Assembly: GCF_025725725.1 (NCBI RefSeq)
Contig: NZ_CP107020.1
Coordinates: forward strand, 2,852,001 to 2,916,000
DNA length: 64,000 nucleotides
Direction: 5' to 3'
From: Brachybacterium huguangmaarense
GTDB lineage: Bacteria > Actinomycetota > Actinomycetes > Actinomycetales > Dermabacteraceae
Below the pieces are notes generated by a model. That model saw only the letters and a program-made list of their open reading frames with translations, was not told the origin of the DNA and made no database searches. A program made the translations under genes and the position numbers. Below, piece by piece: positions 28,614 through 37,813 of this stretch. The first letter of the stretch is position 1; each line of letters begins with the position of its first letter.

Positions 28614-30296
28614 TCACTGCTCGGGGCCGGCGGGCACGGGCGCGGCGGTGTCGGCGCGGGTCGGGGTGCGTCCCCGCCGCAGCTGGCGGAGGGTCTCGCG
28701 GTCGCCGAGGCCGAGCACGACGGCGACCACGACGAGGGCGGCGAGACCGCCGACCACCCCGGCGAGGATCGTCAGCGGCATGTGGGCTCCGGCGCGCATG
28801 AGCGCTCGGCACGCCGCGTATCCCGCGACCGCGGCGAGCACGTAGGCCAGCACGGACAGGGCCGAGCCGCGGAACAGGCCGCGGCGCAAGGGACCCTGCC
28901 CGAGCACGTCGCCGAGCCGGCTGAGGCCCACGAGGGCGGCCACGGACATGCCGAGCGCGATGCACAGGCCGAAGGCGGTGGACGCCTCGGCGGTGCGGCG
29001 GGTGGCCGAGGGCAGCACTATCAGGAGGATGAGCACGGCCGCGCACACCCAGCCGACCGAGCCCACGACGAGCGCGTCGCGGGCGCGCATCGCGGCCGAC
29101 AGGATGCGCGTGGACTGGGTCGCGACCGCGTAGGGGGCCAGGCCCAGCGAGAGCGCGGCGACGGTCGAGCCGACACCCGTGGCCCCCGCGCGGTCGAGCA
29201 GGCGGAAGAACTGCTCGATGGCCGGGGCCGCGGCGAAGAGCACCGCTCCCCCGGCGGCAGCGACCGCGACGACCGAGCGCAGCGACATGGCCCCGGCGCG
29301 CGCGAAGCCGTCGGCGTCGCCGACCAGGCGCAGCTCCGACAGGTGGGGGAACACGCTCGTGACGAGCGGGACCACGAGCACCGCGTAGGGCAGCAGGTAG
29401 ACGGCCTGGGCGTACTGGAACACGGGAAGGGTGCCGGTGCCGCCCGCGCGCATGGCGAGCAGCAGGATCAGGGCGGAGGCGGCCTGCTGGGCGCCGACGG
29501 CGCCGAGGCCCGCGCCGGCCAGGCCCAGGGCCTGCCGGGCCGTGCCCTCGGGGAAGCGGAGGGTGGGGATCAGGCGCAGGCCCGCGCGGCGGGCGGGGAT
29601 CACGAGCGGGAGGGCCATCATGAGCACGCCGGCGGTCGTGCCCCATGCGAGCACCGCCTCGGTCGCCGGCGAGATGGTGGTGACGGTCGCGACGGCGGGC
29701 GACAGCGCCGCGTACACGGCGTAGGAGGCCATCACGACGAGCGAGGAGACGAGCGGCACCAGGGCGGGCCACAGGAACCGGCGCCGCGCCTGCAGGAACG
29801 CGCCGAGCAGGACCGTGACCCCGTACAGCGGGATCTGCACCGCGAAGATGCGCAGCATGCGGGCGCCGAGCAGGATGGCGCCGGGCCCGCTCGCGTCGCC
29901 GCCCAGGATGAGGGACGCGATCGGATGCGCGAGCAGCGCCACGAGGATCGCGAGCGGCACCGTGACGAGCAGCATCCAGCCCATCAGGGCGGAGATGACG
30001 CGCGAGGCCCGGCGGGCGCCGCTGCCGTCCTCGTCGTGCTCGATCAGCCCTGCGACCAGCGGGATGACGGCTCCCGCGAGGGCCCCGCCCGCGACGACCT
30101 CGAACAGGACGTTGGGCAGCAGGTTGGCGCTCGCGTACGCGGTCCCGACGTCGCCGGCGCCGACGGTCGCGCCGAACACGAGGTAGCGGACGAAGCCCGC
30201 GATGCGGGCCACGATGGTGACGACGAGGATGAGCCCGGCGGCCCGGGCGATGCCCCGCACGGTCGCGGAGCTGCGGGGTGCGGCGGGAGCGCTCAT
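28614..30296 (-). CDS. murJ: MurJ/MviN-family lipid flippase
   Basis: A 560-residue polytopic protein with about 14 hydrophobic helices. The MOP-family opening (IARIAGFVRYLVFGATVGAG) and LLPNVLFEVVAGGALAGAVIPL are typical of MviN/MurJ. It is shorter than the mycobacterial protein, lacking the C-terminal pseudokinase and extracellular domain. It would flip lipid II or a related lipid-linked sugar. The ATG overlaps the stop of the upstream WecA-like gene (ATGA). Because a second MurJ often occurs near the origin in actinobacteria, this may be a paralogue for another lipid-linked precursor. Confidence 0.85.
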   Translation of the reverse strand: MSAPAAPRSSATVRGIARAAGLILVVTIVARIAGFVRYLVFGATVGAGDVGTAYASANLLPNVLFEVVAGGALAGAVIPLVAGLIEHDEDGSGARRASRVISALMGWMLLVTVPLAILVALLAHPIASLILGGDASGPGAILLGARMLRIFAVQIPLYGVTVLLGAFLQARRRFLWPALVPLVSSLVVMASYAVYAALSPAVATVTTISPATEAVLAWGTTAGVLMMALPLVIPARRAGLRLIPTLRFPEGTARQALGLAGAGLGAVGAQQAASALILLLAMRAGGTGTLPVFQYAQAVYLLPYAVLVVPLVTSVFPHLSELRLVGDADGFARAGAMSLRSVVAVAAAGGAVLFAAAPAIEQFFRLLDRAGATGVGSTVAALSLGLAPYAVATQSTRILSAAMRARDALVVGSVGWVCAAVLILLIVLPSATRRTAEASTAFGLCIALGMSVAALVGLSRLGDVLGQGPLRRGLFRGSALSVLAYVLAAVAGYAACRALMRAGAHMPLTILAGVVGGLAALVVVAVVLGLGDRETLRQLRRGRTPTRADTAAPVPAGPEQ

Positions 30297-31108
30297 GCCG
30301 GCCCCGCCTCGTCGGGCCCGTCGGCGCGGCGGCCGATCCGGTCGAGACGCTCGAGCCAGGGAGTGCGGGCGATCACGGCGCTGAAGGAGACGCGCTCGCT
30401 CGCGACCGTGAGCGCGACGACGCCCGCGAGCAGGGCGAGGCGCACGCCGGGCGGGGTGCGGCGGGCCAGGGCGGTGCCGACGGCGGCGCCGAGCACGTTG
30501 GCGCCCGCGTCGCCGAGCATGCCGCGCTCGTCGAGGTCGACCGGCAGGGCCGCGAGGGCGGGGAGCAGGGCGGCGATCGCGAGGGTCCGGCCCCCGGCGG
30601 CCCTCTCGGCGGTCCCGCCGTCCTGGACGGGCAGGGTCGCGAGCAGGGCGGCGGGCATGAGGGAGGCCTTGAGGGCGCGCCCCGGGCGCAGGTCGAGCAG
30701 GTTGGCGAGGTTCGCGCAGCCCGCCGTGAGCGCCGCGTCGACGAGCACGAGGCGGGGGTGCTCGGCCCGGGCGGCGCCGGCCAGGCACAGCACGGGGATG
30801 CCCACGAGCTTGAGGCCGCCGGTGGTCGGGCGGCCCGCGGCCAGCGCCCGCACGTGGCCGCGCAGCCCCTTGGCGACGGGGCGCCCGGCGCGCCGCTGGC
30901 GGTGCTCGACGAGGTCGTCGGCCAGGCCCAGCACGCCGATGCCTACGAGCACGGCGGCGTCGGCGGGCCGGCGCGCGAGGGCGGCCAGGGCCGCGGCCGC
31001 GCCCGAGACGGCGACCCCCTCGGCGAGGGTCACGGTGCGTCCGTGGAAGTTGGTGCGCTCGAGCTCGTGGCGGAGCGTGGCGACGAGCCGTCCGCGGCGT
31101 GCGCTCAT
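30293..31108 (-). CDS. WecA/MraY-like membrane protein (degenerate glycosyl-1-phosphate transferase fold)
   Basis: A 271-residue membrane protein with perhaps six or seven helices. It retains three landmarks of the polyprenyl-phosphate glycosyl-1-phosphate transferase family: GLADDLVEH (the D-D motif), ANLLDLRPGRALK (the N-x-x-D loop) and GDAGANVLGA. It is shorter than WecA and I do not see the C-terminal histidine-rich loop. It may be a minimal or regulatory homologue. It sits between steB and murJ, with ATGA overlaps on both sides, which ties it to division and envelope assembly. Confidence 0.65.
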   Translation of the reverse strand: MSARRGRLVATLRHELERTNFHGRTVTLAEGVAVSGAAAALAALARRPADAAVLVGIGVLGLADDLVEHRQRRAGRPVAKGLRGHVRALAAGRPTTGGLKLVGIPVLCLAGAARAEHPRLVLVDAALTAGCANLANLLDLRPGRALKASLMPAALLATLPVQDGGTAERAAGGRTLAIAALLPALAALPVDLDERGMLGDAGANVLGAAVGTALARRTPPGVRLALLAGVVALTVASERVSFSAVIARTPWLERLDRIGRRADGPDEAGPA

Positions 31109-32121
31109 CCCTGGCCGCCGTCCGAGGCCGCCGGGGCCCCGCCGCTGCCGTCGCTGCCGGCGACGTTCTCGGGCAGGCGCGCCTGCGCGCCCGCGCCGGT
31201 GCCGTAGTCGCCCGCGCCGCCGTCGAACTGCTCGGCGAGGGCGAGCACGGCGACGGGCGGCCCGTCGGCGCGCTGCAGGCCGTCGGCGGTCGAGATGCTC
31301 GAGAAGCGGGAGCCCCCGCGCGCCGTGCGGATGATGCCCGTGGTGTCGTCGGAGCCGGGCGTCGAACCGGCCACGACGCTCGGGATCCGGTCGTCGACGA
31401 TCGTGGTGAGGATCGCCGTCTGCGCGGTGTTGAGCAGCTGGGCGCGGGTGGCGGCCGCGGCGTCGTCGTCTCCCGAGTCGACGAGCTGGTCCGGGGCGGC
31501 GCTCGCGTAGACGAGGCCCTCGACCGGGCCGTCGAGCTGCCCGTCGACGGTGATGATCTGCGAGGACACGAGCGACTCGAGGGCGGTGGCGCGCTCGCTG
31601 TGCCCGAGCTGATCCGAGGAGGCCGTGAGCACGGTGACGACGGCCGACGACAGGCGCTGGGCGTCGTCGTCCCCGCTCAGCTCGAGGCCGGGGGCGGCGG
31701 TGCGCAGGGCGGCGAGCGCGGCGGCGCGGTCGGCGTCGCCCGCGGGATCCCACAGGGTGGTCCCGAGGGTCACGCGCACGGGCACGGTGCCGCCCGCGTC
31801 GGTCGCGAGCACGGAGAGCTGTTCGACGCTCGTGCGGGTCGAGGAGTCGTCGGTGATGACCGCGACCGAGCGTCCGGTCAGCGTGCCCGCGACCAGGGTC
31901 GGGGCGGTCTGGGTGATGTACGTGCCGAGCTGGTCGTTGGCCGCGGTGAGATTGTCGTTGTCGGTGCGCAGCGCGTCCTTCTCGGTGCGCAACTGCTCGA
32001 CCTGGCCCGCGAGCTGGGTGCCGAGGGACTCGCGCAGCGGGCCGGCGCCGAGCACGATCCCCACCGCGAGGGCGAGGAACACCGAGATCAGCGAGACGAG
32101 GTGGTAGCGGAAGTCGATCAC
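31105..32121 (-). CDS. steB: SteB/MctB-like envelope protein (copper transporter family)
   Basis: A 338-residue protein that begins with DFRYHLVSLISVFLALAVGIVLGAG's N-terminal membrane helix, followed by a short coiled coil (LRTEKDALRTDNDNLTAAN) and an extracytoplasmic domain. This is the MctB/'copper transporter' family; the corynebacterial homologue SteB works with SteA in cell separation. The GTG start overlaps the steA stop (GTGA). The last 30 residues are Gly/Ser/Ala-rich. A role in copper is not indicated by the context. Confidence 0.85.
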   Translation of the reverse strand: MIDFRYHLVSLISVFLALAVGIVLGAGPLRESLGTQLAGQVEQLRTEKDALRTDNDNLTAANDQLGTYITQTAPTLVAGTLTGRSVAVITDDSSTRTSVEQLSVLATDAGGTVPVRVTLGTTLWDPAGDADRAAALAALRTAAPGLELSGDDDAQRLSSAVVTVLTASSDQLGHSERATALESLVSSQIITVDGQLDGPVEGLVYASAAPDQLVDSGDDDAAAATRAQLLNTAQTAILTTIVDDRIPSVVAGSTPGSDDTTGIIRTARGGSRFSSISTADGLQRADGPPVAVLALAEQFDGGAGDYGTGAGAQARLPENVAGSDGSGGAPAASDGGQG

Positions 32122-33308
32122 GAGAGGGCACTCTCCCCGGAGGATTCGGGATAGGCGGCGAACAGGGCGGTGAACCAGGACAGCAGGTCGTCCAGGCGGG
32201 CGCCGACGATCTGGAACAGGGCCTGCCCGCCCGGGGTGGCCCACAGCGCGACGCCGAGCGCGAGGATCCCCGCGACCGCGAGCAGCACCAGCTGGGCGGT
32301 CGAGATCCGTTGACGATACAGGCGGGAGACGCCCTTGGCGTCGACGAGCTTCGACCCGACCCGCAGGCGGGTGAGGAAGGTCGAGGACATGCCGGCGCGG
32401 CCCTTGTCGAGGAACTCCTCGAGGGTGCCGTGGGTGCCGACGGCCACGATCACGCTCGCGCCCTTCTCGTCGGCCAGCAGCATCGCGATGTCCTCGCTCG
32501 TGCCGGAGGCGGGGAAGGCCACGGCGCTCTCGTCGAGCCCGAGCTCCTGCAGCCGCTCGAGGCCCGGCGCGCGCCCGTCCCGGTAGGCGTGCACGACGAG
32601 CTCGGCCCCGCCGCGCAGCGTGCGATCGGTCACCGAGTCCATGTCCCCGATGATCATGTCGAGGTGGTAGCCGGCCTCGAGCACGGCGTCGGCTCCCCCG
32701 TCGACGCCGATGATGACGGGACGGTTCTCGCGGATGAAGGGCCGCAGGGTCTGCAGGTCCTCCTTGTAGTGGTAGCCGCGCACGACGATCAGCACCGACC
32801 GGGCGTGCATGTCGGTGCGCACGTCCGGGGTGCCGATGCCGTCGAGCAGGAGGTCCCGCTCGCGCAGCATGTACTGCATGGTGTTCTCGGCGAACAGCTC
32901 GAGCTGGGCGGACAGGCCCTCGCGGGCGGCCTCGAGGGCGACAGCGACGCGCGCGGCGTCCATCACCGTGCCGTGTGCGACCTGCCGGTCGTCGACCGCG
33001 ACGGCGCCGTCCTCGTGGACGACGAGGCGCTCGCCCTCGACCAGGTCGGTCATGACGTCCGCGCCGAGGTCGTCGACGAGCAGGATGCCCGCCTCGGTGA
33101 GGATGCGGGGCCCGGCGTTGGGGTAGCGGCCCGAGATCGAGCGGGCGGCGTTGAGCACGGCGGCGGGGTGCTTCTCGACGAGCGCCTCGGCGGCCACGCG
33201 GTCGATGTCCTCGTGGTCGATGACGGCCACGTCCCCCGGCACGAGGCGCTTGGTGAGGTCCTTGGTGCGGCGCCCGATCCGTGCGGGCCCCCGGACGGGC
33301 CCGCTCAT
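32118..33308 (-). CDS. steA: SteA-like cytokinetic ring protein
   Basis: A 396-residue protein with a thiamin-pyrophosphokinase-like catalytic fold in the middle (VIIGVDGGADAVLEAG, MIIGDMDSVTD) and one C-terminal membrane helix (about 340-360). In Corynebacterium, SteA and SteB localise to the septum and affect daughter-cell separation. The start overlaps the recN stop (ATGA). The gene pair recN-steA is widely kept in actinobacteria. Confidence 0.88.
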   Translation of the reverse strand: MSGPVRGPARIGRRTKDLTKRLVPGDVAVIDHEDIDRVAAEALVEKHPAAVLNAARSISGRYPNAGPRILTEAGILLVDDLGADVMTDLVEGERLVVHEDGAVAVDDRQVAHGTVMDAARVAVALEAAREGLSAQLELFAENTMQYMLRERDLLLDGIGTPDVRTDMHARSVLIVVRGYHYKEDLQTLRPFIRENRPVIIGVDGGADAVLEAGYHLDMIIGDMDSVTDRTLRGGAELVVHAYRDGRAPGLERLQELGLDESAVAFPASGTSEDIAMLLADEKGASVIVAVGTHGTLEEFLDKGRAGMSSTFLTRLRVGSKLVDAKGVSRLYRQRISTAQLVLLAVAGILALGVALWATPGGQALFQIVGARLDDLLSWFTALFAAYPESSGESALS

Positions 33309-35011
33309 CGCGCCGCCCCCGCGGTCGCGTCGGCGAGCAGCTCCTCGGCGTGGGCGCGCGCGACCTCCGACGCGTCGTCGCCCGCGAGCATGCGGGCCAG
33401 CTCCCTCACCCGGCCGGCGCGGTCGAGCGCCTCGACGGTCGAGGTCGTGGTGCCGTCGTCGGCCTCCTTGACGATCCGCAGGTGGGTCGAGGCGTGGGCG
33501 GCGACCTGCGGCAGGTGGGTCACGACGATGACCTGGGCGTGGCGCGCCAGGCGCGCGAGCCGCTGGCCGACGGCGAGGGCCGCCCGGCCGCCGATGCCGG
33601 CGTCGATCTCGTCGAACACGAAGACGGGGGCGGCGAGCTCGTCGTCGCGCGAGGAGGCGAGCGCGACCTCGAGGGCGAGCATGACCCGGGACAGCTCGCC
33701 GCCGGAGGCGGCCGTCGCGACGGGCATGTGCTCGGCGCCCGGATGGGGGGCGAGCAGGATCCGGACGCCGTCGCGCCCGTGGGCCCGCGGCGTGGCGGGC
33801 ACGACCTCGACGCGCAGCGAGGCGCCGGGCATCTCGAGGTGCGCGAGCTCGCGCTGGACGGCGTCAGCGAGCCGGTCGGCGGCGGCGGTGCGGGCTGCCG
33901 TGAGCTCCGTGGCGATGTGCTCGAGCCGCGGCTCGAGCTCGGCGAGCTCGTGCTCGACGGTCGCGAGGCGCTCGTGCGCCCCCTCGAAGCGGTCGAGGTC
34001 CGCAGCGGCGGTGCGGGAGGCCTCGAGCAGGCCCGCGACGTCCGTCGCGGGCCCGAGCACGGGCGCGAGGTCGCGCACGGCCACGGTGAGCTCGTGGAGG
34101 CGCTCGTTGGCGGCGTCGAGGCGACCCGGGGAGGCGTCGATCCCGTCGGCGTAGCGCCCCAGGTCGGCGGCGATGTCCGAGAGGTCGAGGCGGGCGGCGT
34201 CGAGCCGCTCGGCGAGGCCCTCGAGCTCGGGGTCGGTGCGGGAGGCGGCGCGCACGGCCTCGGCGGCGATGTCGACGAGGGAGACGGCCGAGGGGGCGTC
34301 GTCGCCGACCAGCGCGAGGGAGCCGCGCTCGGCGTCGGCCCGCAGGTCGACGGCGTGGGCGAGACGGTCGAGCTCGGCCCGCAGCTCGTCGTCCTCGCCG
34401 GGGCGGGAGTCGAGGGCCTCGAGCCGCTCGAGGGCGCTCGTGAGTGCCTCCCCCCGGCGATCGCGCTCGTCGAGCAGAGCGGCGAGCCGCCGCTGCTCCG
34501 CGTGCAGGGTCTCGCGCACGCTCCAGAGCTCGCGGTGCGCGGCGACGAGGTCGGCCACGGGGGCGCCGGCGTAGGAGTCGAGGGCCTCGCGCTGGGGGTC
34601 GGGGTCGCGCAGGCGCTGCTGGTCGGACTGCCCGTGCACGGTCACGGCGGAGCCGACGAGCCGGGCGAGGGTGCCGATCGGGACGGGCACGCCGCCGATC
34701 TGGGCGCGCGAGCGGCCGTCGCGCGTGGTGCGACGCACGATGAGGACCTCGCCGTCGTCCTCCTCGGCCCCGAGCTCGTCGAGCTCGGCGGCCAGCGTCT
34801 CGTGGCCCTCGAGCACGAGGGTGCCGTCGACGGTGCTCGCCGCGCCGGCGCGGCGCGAGTCGAGGCGGCCTCCGAGCAGGAGGGAGAGGCCGGTGACGAC
34901 CATGGTCTTGCCGGCGCCCGTCTCGCCCGTCAGGGCGGTGAAGCCGGGGCCGAACTCCAGCAGGGCGTCGTCGATCACGCCGATGTGCCGGATCCTGAGC
35001 GTGGAGAGCAT
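33305..35011 (-). CDS. recN: DNA repair ATPase RecN
   Basis: A 568-residue SMC-like protein for double-strand break repair. Walker A is GETGAGKTMVV near residue 30, the ABC signature ASGGELSRVMLALE near 455, and Walker B VFVFDEIDAGIGGRAA near 485. The middle is two long helical arms (about 155-360). The ATG shares one base with the nadK stop. Length matches the family. Confidence 0.97.
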   Translation of the reverse strand: MLSTLRIRHIGVIDDALLEFGPGFTALTGETGAGKTMVVTGLSLLLGGRLDSRRAGAASTVDGTLVLEGHETLAAELDELGAEEDDGEVLIVRRTTRDGRSRAQIGGVPVPIGTLARLVGSAVTVHGQSDQQRLRDPDPQREALDSYAGAPVADLVAAHRELWSVRETLHAEQRRLAALLDERDRRGEALTSALERLEALDSRPGEDDELRAELDRLAHAVDLRADAERGSLALVGDDAPSAVSLVDIAAEAVRAASRTDPELEGLAERLDAARLDLSDIAADLGRYADGIDASPGRLDAANERLHELTVAVRDLAPVLGPATDVAGLLEASRTAAADLDRFEGAHERLATVEHELAELEPRLEHIATELTAARTAAADRLADAVQRELAHLEMPGASLRVEVVPATPRAHGRDGVRILLAPHPGAEHMPVATAASGGELSRVMLALEVALASSRDDELAAPVFVFDEIDAGIGGRAALAVGQRLARLARHAQVIVVTHLPQVAAHASTHLRIVKEADDGTTTSTVEALDRAGRVRELARMLAGDDASEVARAHAEELLADATAGAAR

Positions 35012-35955
35012 CAGGACTCCTGGGCGTCCCGCCCCCGCCAGCCGACGACGGGCAGCTGGAACTTCTCCACGAGACGGTCCGCGAACGGCGTGGGGGCGAG
35101 CCGGGCGAGCCGGACGGACTGCGGTGACAGGCGCGCCTCGAGGCGCATGCCGGGCAGCACGTCCATCGTGCGGCGGCCGTCGAGGGTCAGCACGGCGGGG
35201 TCGTGGTTGTCGGTCACGAGCTCGACGGCGGCCAGGGACGAGCGGCCGAGCACGAGGGGGCGCGCGAACAGGGCGTGCGCGGCGAGGGGTACGACCAGGA
35301 AGGCGTCGACCTCGGGCCAGACGACGGGGCCACCGGCGCTGAAGGCGTAGGCGGTCGAGCCGGTCGAGGTCGACAGCAGCACGCCGTCGCAGCCGAAGGA
35401 GGACACGGGACGCTCGTCGATCTCGAGGACGACGTTGACCATCTTCTGGCGGTCGGCCTTCTCGAGGGAGGCCTCGTTGAGCGCCCAGTCGGTGCGCAGC
35501 AGGGTCTGCTCGCGGTCGAAGACGGCCACGTCGAGGGTCGAGCGCTCCTCGATCTCGTAGTCCCCGTCGAGCAGTCGGCGCACCGTGTCGGACAGCTCCG
35601 CGACCTCGCTCTCGGCGAGGAACCCGACATGGCCGAGGTTCACGCCGTGCAGGGGCACGCCCGCGGCGCGCACGACCTCGAGCGCCCGCAGGATGGTGCC
35701 GTCGCCGCCCAGGACGATGCCGAGCTCGACCATGTCGGCCGCCGAGACCGCGTCGACCACGTCCACGCGGTCCGAGTCGACCCGCTCGAGCAGCCCGGCC
35801 GGCACGAGCCGCTGGTCGGCGCCGCGGATCTCCTCGAGCTGGTCGTCCACGACGACGCCGCGCACGCCGCGCCGCTCCATCTCGTCGAGGACGGTGAGCA
35901 TGGCGCTCAGCGCGGTGTCCCGTCCCGTGTGCACGTAGAGCAGGAACCGTCTCAT
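35011..35955 (-). CDS. nadK: NAD kinase
   Basis: A 314-residue enzyme phosphorylating NAD to NADP. It has the GGDGT motif (LGGDGTILRALE near residue 85), NLGHVGFLAE and the DGVLLSTSTGSTAY region. The gene order tlyA-nadK-recN is conserved in many Gram-positives. Its start overlaps the tlyA stop by four bases (ATGA). Confidence 0.97.
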   Translation of the reverse strand: MRRFLLYVHTGRDTALSAMLTVLDEMERRGVRGVVVDDQLEEIRGADQRLVPAGLLERVDSDRVDVVDAVSAADMVELGIVLGGDGTILRALEVVRAAGVPLHGVNLGHVGFLAESEVAELSDTVRRLLDGDYEIEERSTLDVAVFDREQTLLRTDWALNEASLEKADRQKMVNVVLEIDERPVSSFGCDGVLLSTSTGSTAYAFSAGGPVVWPEVDAFLVVPLAAHALFARPLVLGRSSLAAVELVTDNHDPAVLTLDGRRTMDVLPGMRLEARLSPQSVRLARLAPTPFADRLVEKFQLPVVGWRGRDAQES

Positions 35956-36800
35956 GGTCGCAGGTCCTCCTCGAGGGCGCGGGGTGTCGGATCGGGGTCG
36001 GGGCGCGGGCCCGTCGCGCGCTCGATCATGTCACAGGCGCTCGCGTCGGGCGTGCAGGTCTCCCCCGTGTGGCGCAGCCGGAGGAAGTACTCGGCGTTGC
36101 CGTCCTGACCGGGCAGCTCGCTGCGCTCGGCGCCCTCGACCCGCAGTCCGCACTCCCCTCCGACCCGGGCCACGCCGAGCACCGCCTCGCGCCGGTGGCG
36201 GGGGTCGCGGACCACGCCGCCATGGGGCAGGCGCCCGCGCCCCACCTCGAACTGGGGCTTGACCATCACGAGCAGGTGACCGCCGAGGGCGGTCGCGCGC
36301 GCGAGGTCGGCGATCACGGCCGTCAGGGAGATGAAGGAGAGGTCGGCGACGGTGAGGTCCACCGGTCCGCCGATGCGGGCGGGGTCGAGACCGCGGATGC
36401 TCGTGGCGTCGTGGACCTCGACCCGGGGATCGGCCACGAGGTGGGGTGCGAGCTGGCCCGTGCCGATGTCGACGGCGGCGACGCGGAGCGCACCGCGCCG
36501 CACGAGCACGTCGGTGAAGCCGCCCGTCGAGGCGCCCGCGTCGAGGCAGCGCAGCCCGGCGGGGTCGGGTCCGAGCGCGTCGAGGGCGCCGGCGAGCTTG
36601 TGGGCCGCGCGGGAGGCGTACTCGATGCCGTCGGGCACGTCGACGACCTCGACCACGGCGCCGTCGGCGACCGGGGCAGCCGGCTTGGCGGCACGGGCGC
36701 CGTCGATGCGGGCCCGGCCCTCCTCGACGATGCGCCGGGCGTGGGTGCGCGAGCGGGCGAGACCGGCGTCGACCAGGGCGAGGTCGAGACGGCGCGTCAC
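35952..36800 (-). CDS. tlyA: TlyA-family 2'-O-methyltransferase
   Basis: A 282-residue protein with an N-terminal S4 RNA-binding domain (about 1-60) and an FtsJ-like methyltransferase domain: LDAGASTGGFTDVLV is the SAM motif near residue 90, VADLSFISL follows, and VKPQFEVG holds the catalytic Lys. TlyA methylates ribosomal RNA (2'-O of cytidines in 16S and 23S) and determines capreomycin susceptibility in mycobacteria. It starts with GTG overlapping the HAD gene stop. Confidence 0.93.
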   Translation of the reverse strand: MTRRLDLALVDAGLARSRTHARRIVEEGRARIDGARAAKPAAPVADGAVVEVVDVPDGIEYASRAAHKLAGALDALGPDPAGLRCLDAGASTGGFTDVLVRRGALRVAAVDIGTGQLAPHLVADPRVEVHDATSIRGLDPARIGGPVDLTVADLSFISLTAVIADLARATALGGHLLVMVKPQFEVGRGRLPHGGVVRDPRHRREAVLGVARVGGECGLRVEGAERSELPGQDGNAEYFLRLRHTGETCTPDASACDMIERATGPRPDPDPTPRALEEDLRP

Positions 36801-37813
36801 GAGGCCGCGAGCGCCGCGTCCTGCCCGTCCGCGTCGAGCAGACGGCCCTTCCACGGGGCATCGGGGCAGTGCGCGACGACGAGCGCGAGAGCCGCCCGGA
36901 TGGTGCGCAGGTCGGCCGCGTCGCCGAGCAGGGCGATGTCCCCGTCCTGCCAGCGCGCGCTGACGGCCCCGCAGCGGGCGCGGTCGCCGTCGACGACCGC
37001 CGCCGGGCAGGGGGCGTCCAGACCGGTCAGGTCGGCGTGGATCCAGGTGGGGCGCTGCCGCGGGACGGCGTGGAGCGCCTCGAGGACGGTCGACACGCCC
37101 GTCAGGACGAGCAGGGTGTCGATGCCGGCACGGTTGCCGCCCTCGATGTCGGTGTCCAGGCGGTCGCCCACGACGAGCGGGGAGGCCGAGCCGACCTGGC
37201 GGGCCGCGAGCTCGAACATGCCCGGCTCGGGCTTGCCGGCGACCTCGGGCTCGAGACCGGTCGCATGGCGCACGGCCGCGACGAGTGCGCCGTTGCCCGG
37301 GGCGAGGCCCTTCTCGGTGGGGAGGGTCGCGTCGGTGTTGGTCGCCATCCAGCGGGCGCCGCGGCGCAGCGCGTAGGCGCCTTCGGCGAGCTGCTGCCAG
37401 CCCACGGAGGGGGCCCAGCCCTGCACGACGGCCACGACGTCCTCGCCGTCCTCGGCCACCGGGGTCAGCCCCACGGTGCTGATCTCGGCCGAGAGGCTGG
37501 GACCGCCGATGACGAGCACGGACGCACCCTCGTCGAGGTCCTCGGCGAGCAGCCGGGCGGCGATCTGCGGGGAGGTGACGATCTCGTCCTCGGCGGCGGT
37601 GACGCCGACGCCTGCCAGATGGGAGACCACCTGCTCGGGCGTGCGGGACGCGTTGTTGGTCGCGAAGACGATGCTGCGGCCCTTCGCGCGGGCTCCGTCG
37701 ACGCCGTCCGCGGCGCCGGGGATCGGTCGCGCCCCGTTCATGAGGGTGCCGTCGAGATCCAGCAGGAGGGCGTCGTAGCGGTCGAGCAGGGACAGGTCGG
37801 GACGGCGGATCAT
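36797..37813 (-). CDS. HAD-IIA family phosphatase (NagD-like)
   Basis: A 338-residue HAD hydrolase. Motif I is LLLDLDGTLMNG near residue 20, motif II IVFATNNASRTPEQV near 50, and motifs III/IV are KPEPGMF and VVGDRLDTDIEGGNRAG. A C2B cap lies between. Family members dephosphorylate small phosphates such as glycerol phosphate, pyridoxal phosphate or UMP. The last 70 residues extend past the core. It lies between the TPR/repeat protein gene and tlyA, with overlapping ends. Confidence 0.88.
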   Translation of the reverse strand: MIRRPDLSLLDRYDALLLDLDGTLMNGARPIPGAADGVDGARAKGRSIVFATNNASRTPEQVVSHLAGVGVTAAEDEIVTSPQIAARLLAEDLDEGASVLVIGGPSLSAEISTVGLTPVAEDGEDVVAVVQGWAPSVGWQQLAEGAYALRRGARWMATNTDATLPTEKGLAPGNGALVAAVRHATGLEPEVAGKPEPGMFELAARQVGSASPLVVGDRLDTDIEGGNRAGIDTLLVLTGVSTVLEALHAVPRQRPTWIHADLTGLDAPCPAAVVDGDRARCGAVSARWQDGDIALLGDAADLRTIRAALALVVAHCPDAPWKGRLLDADGQDAALAAS

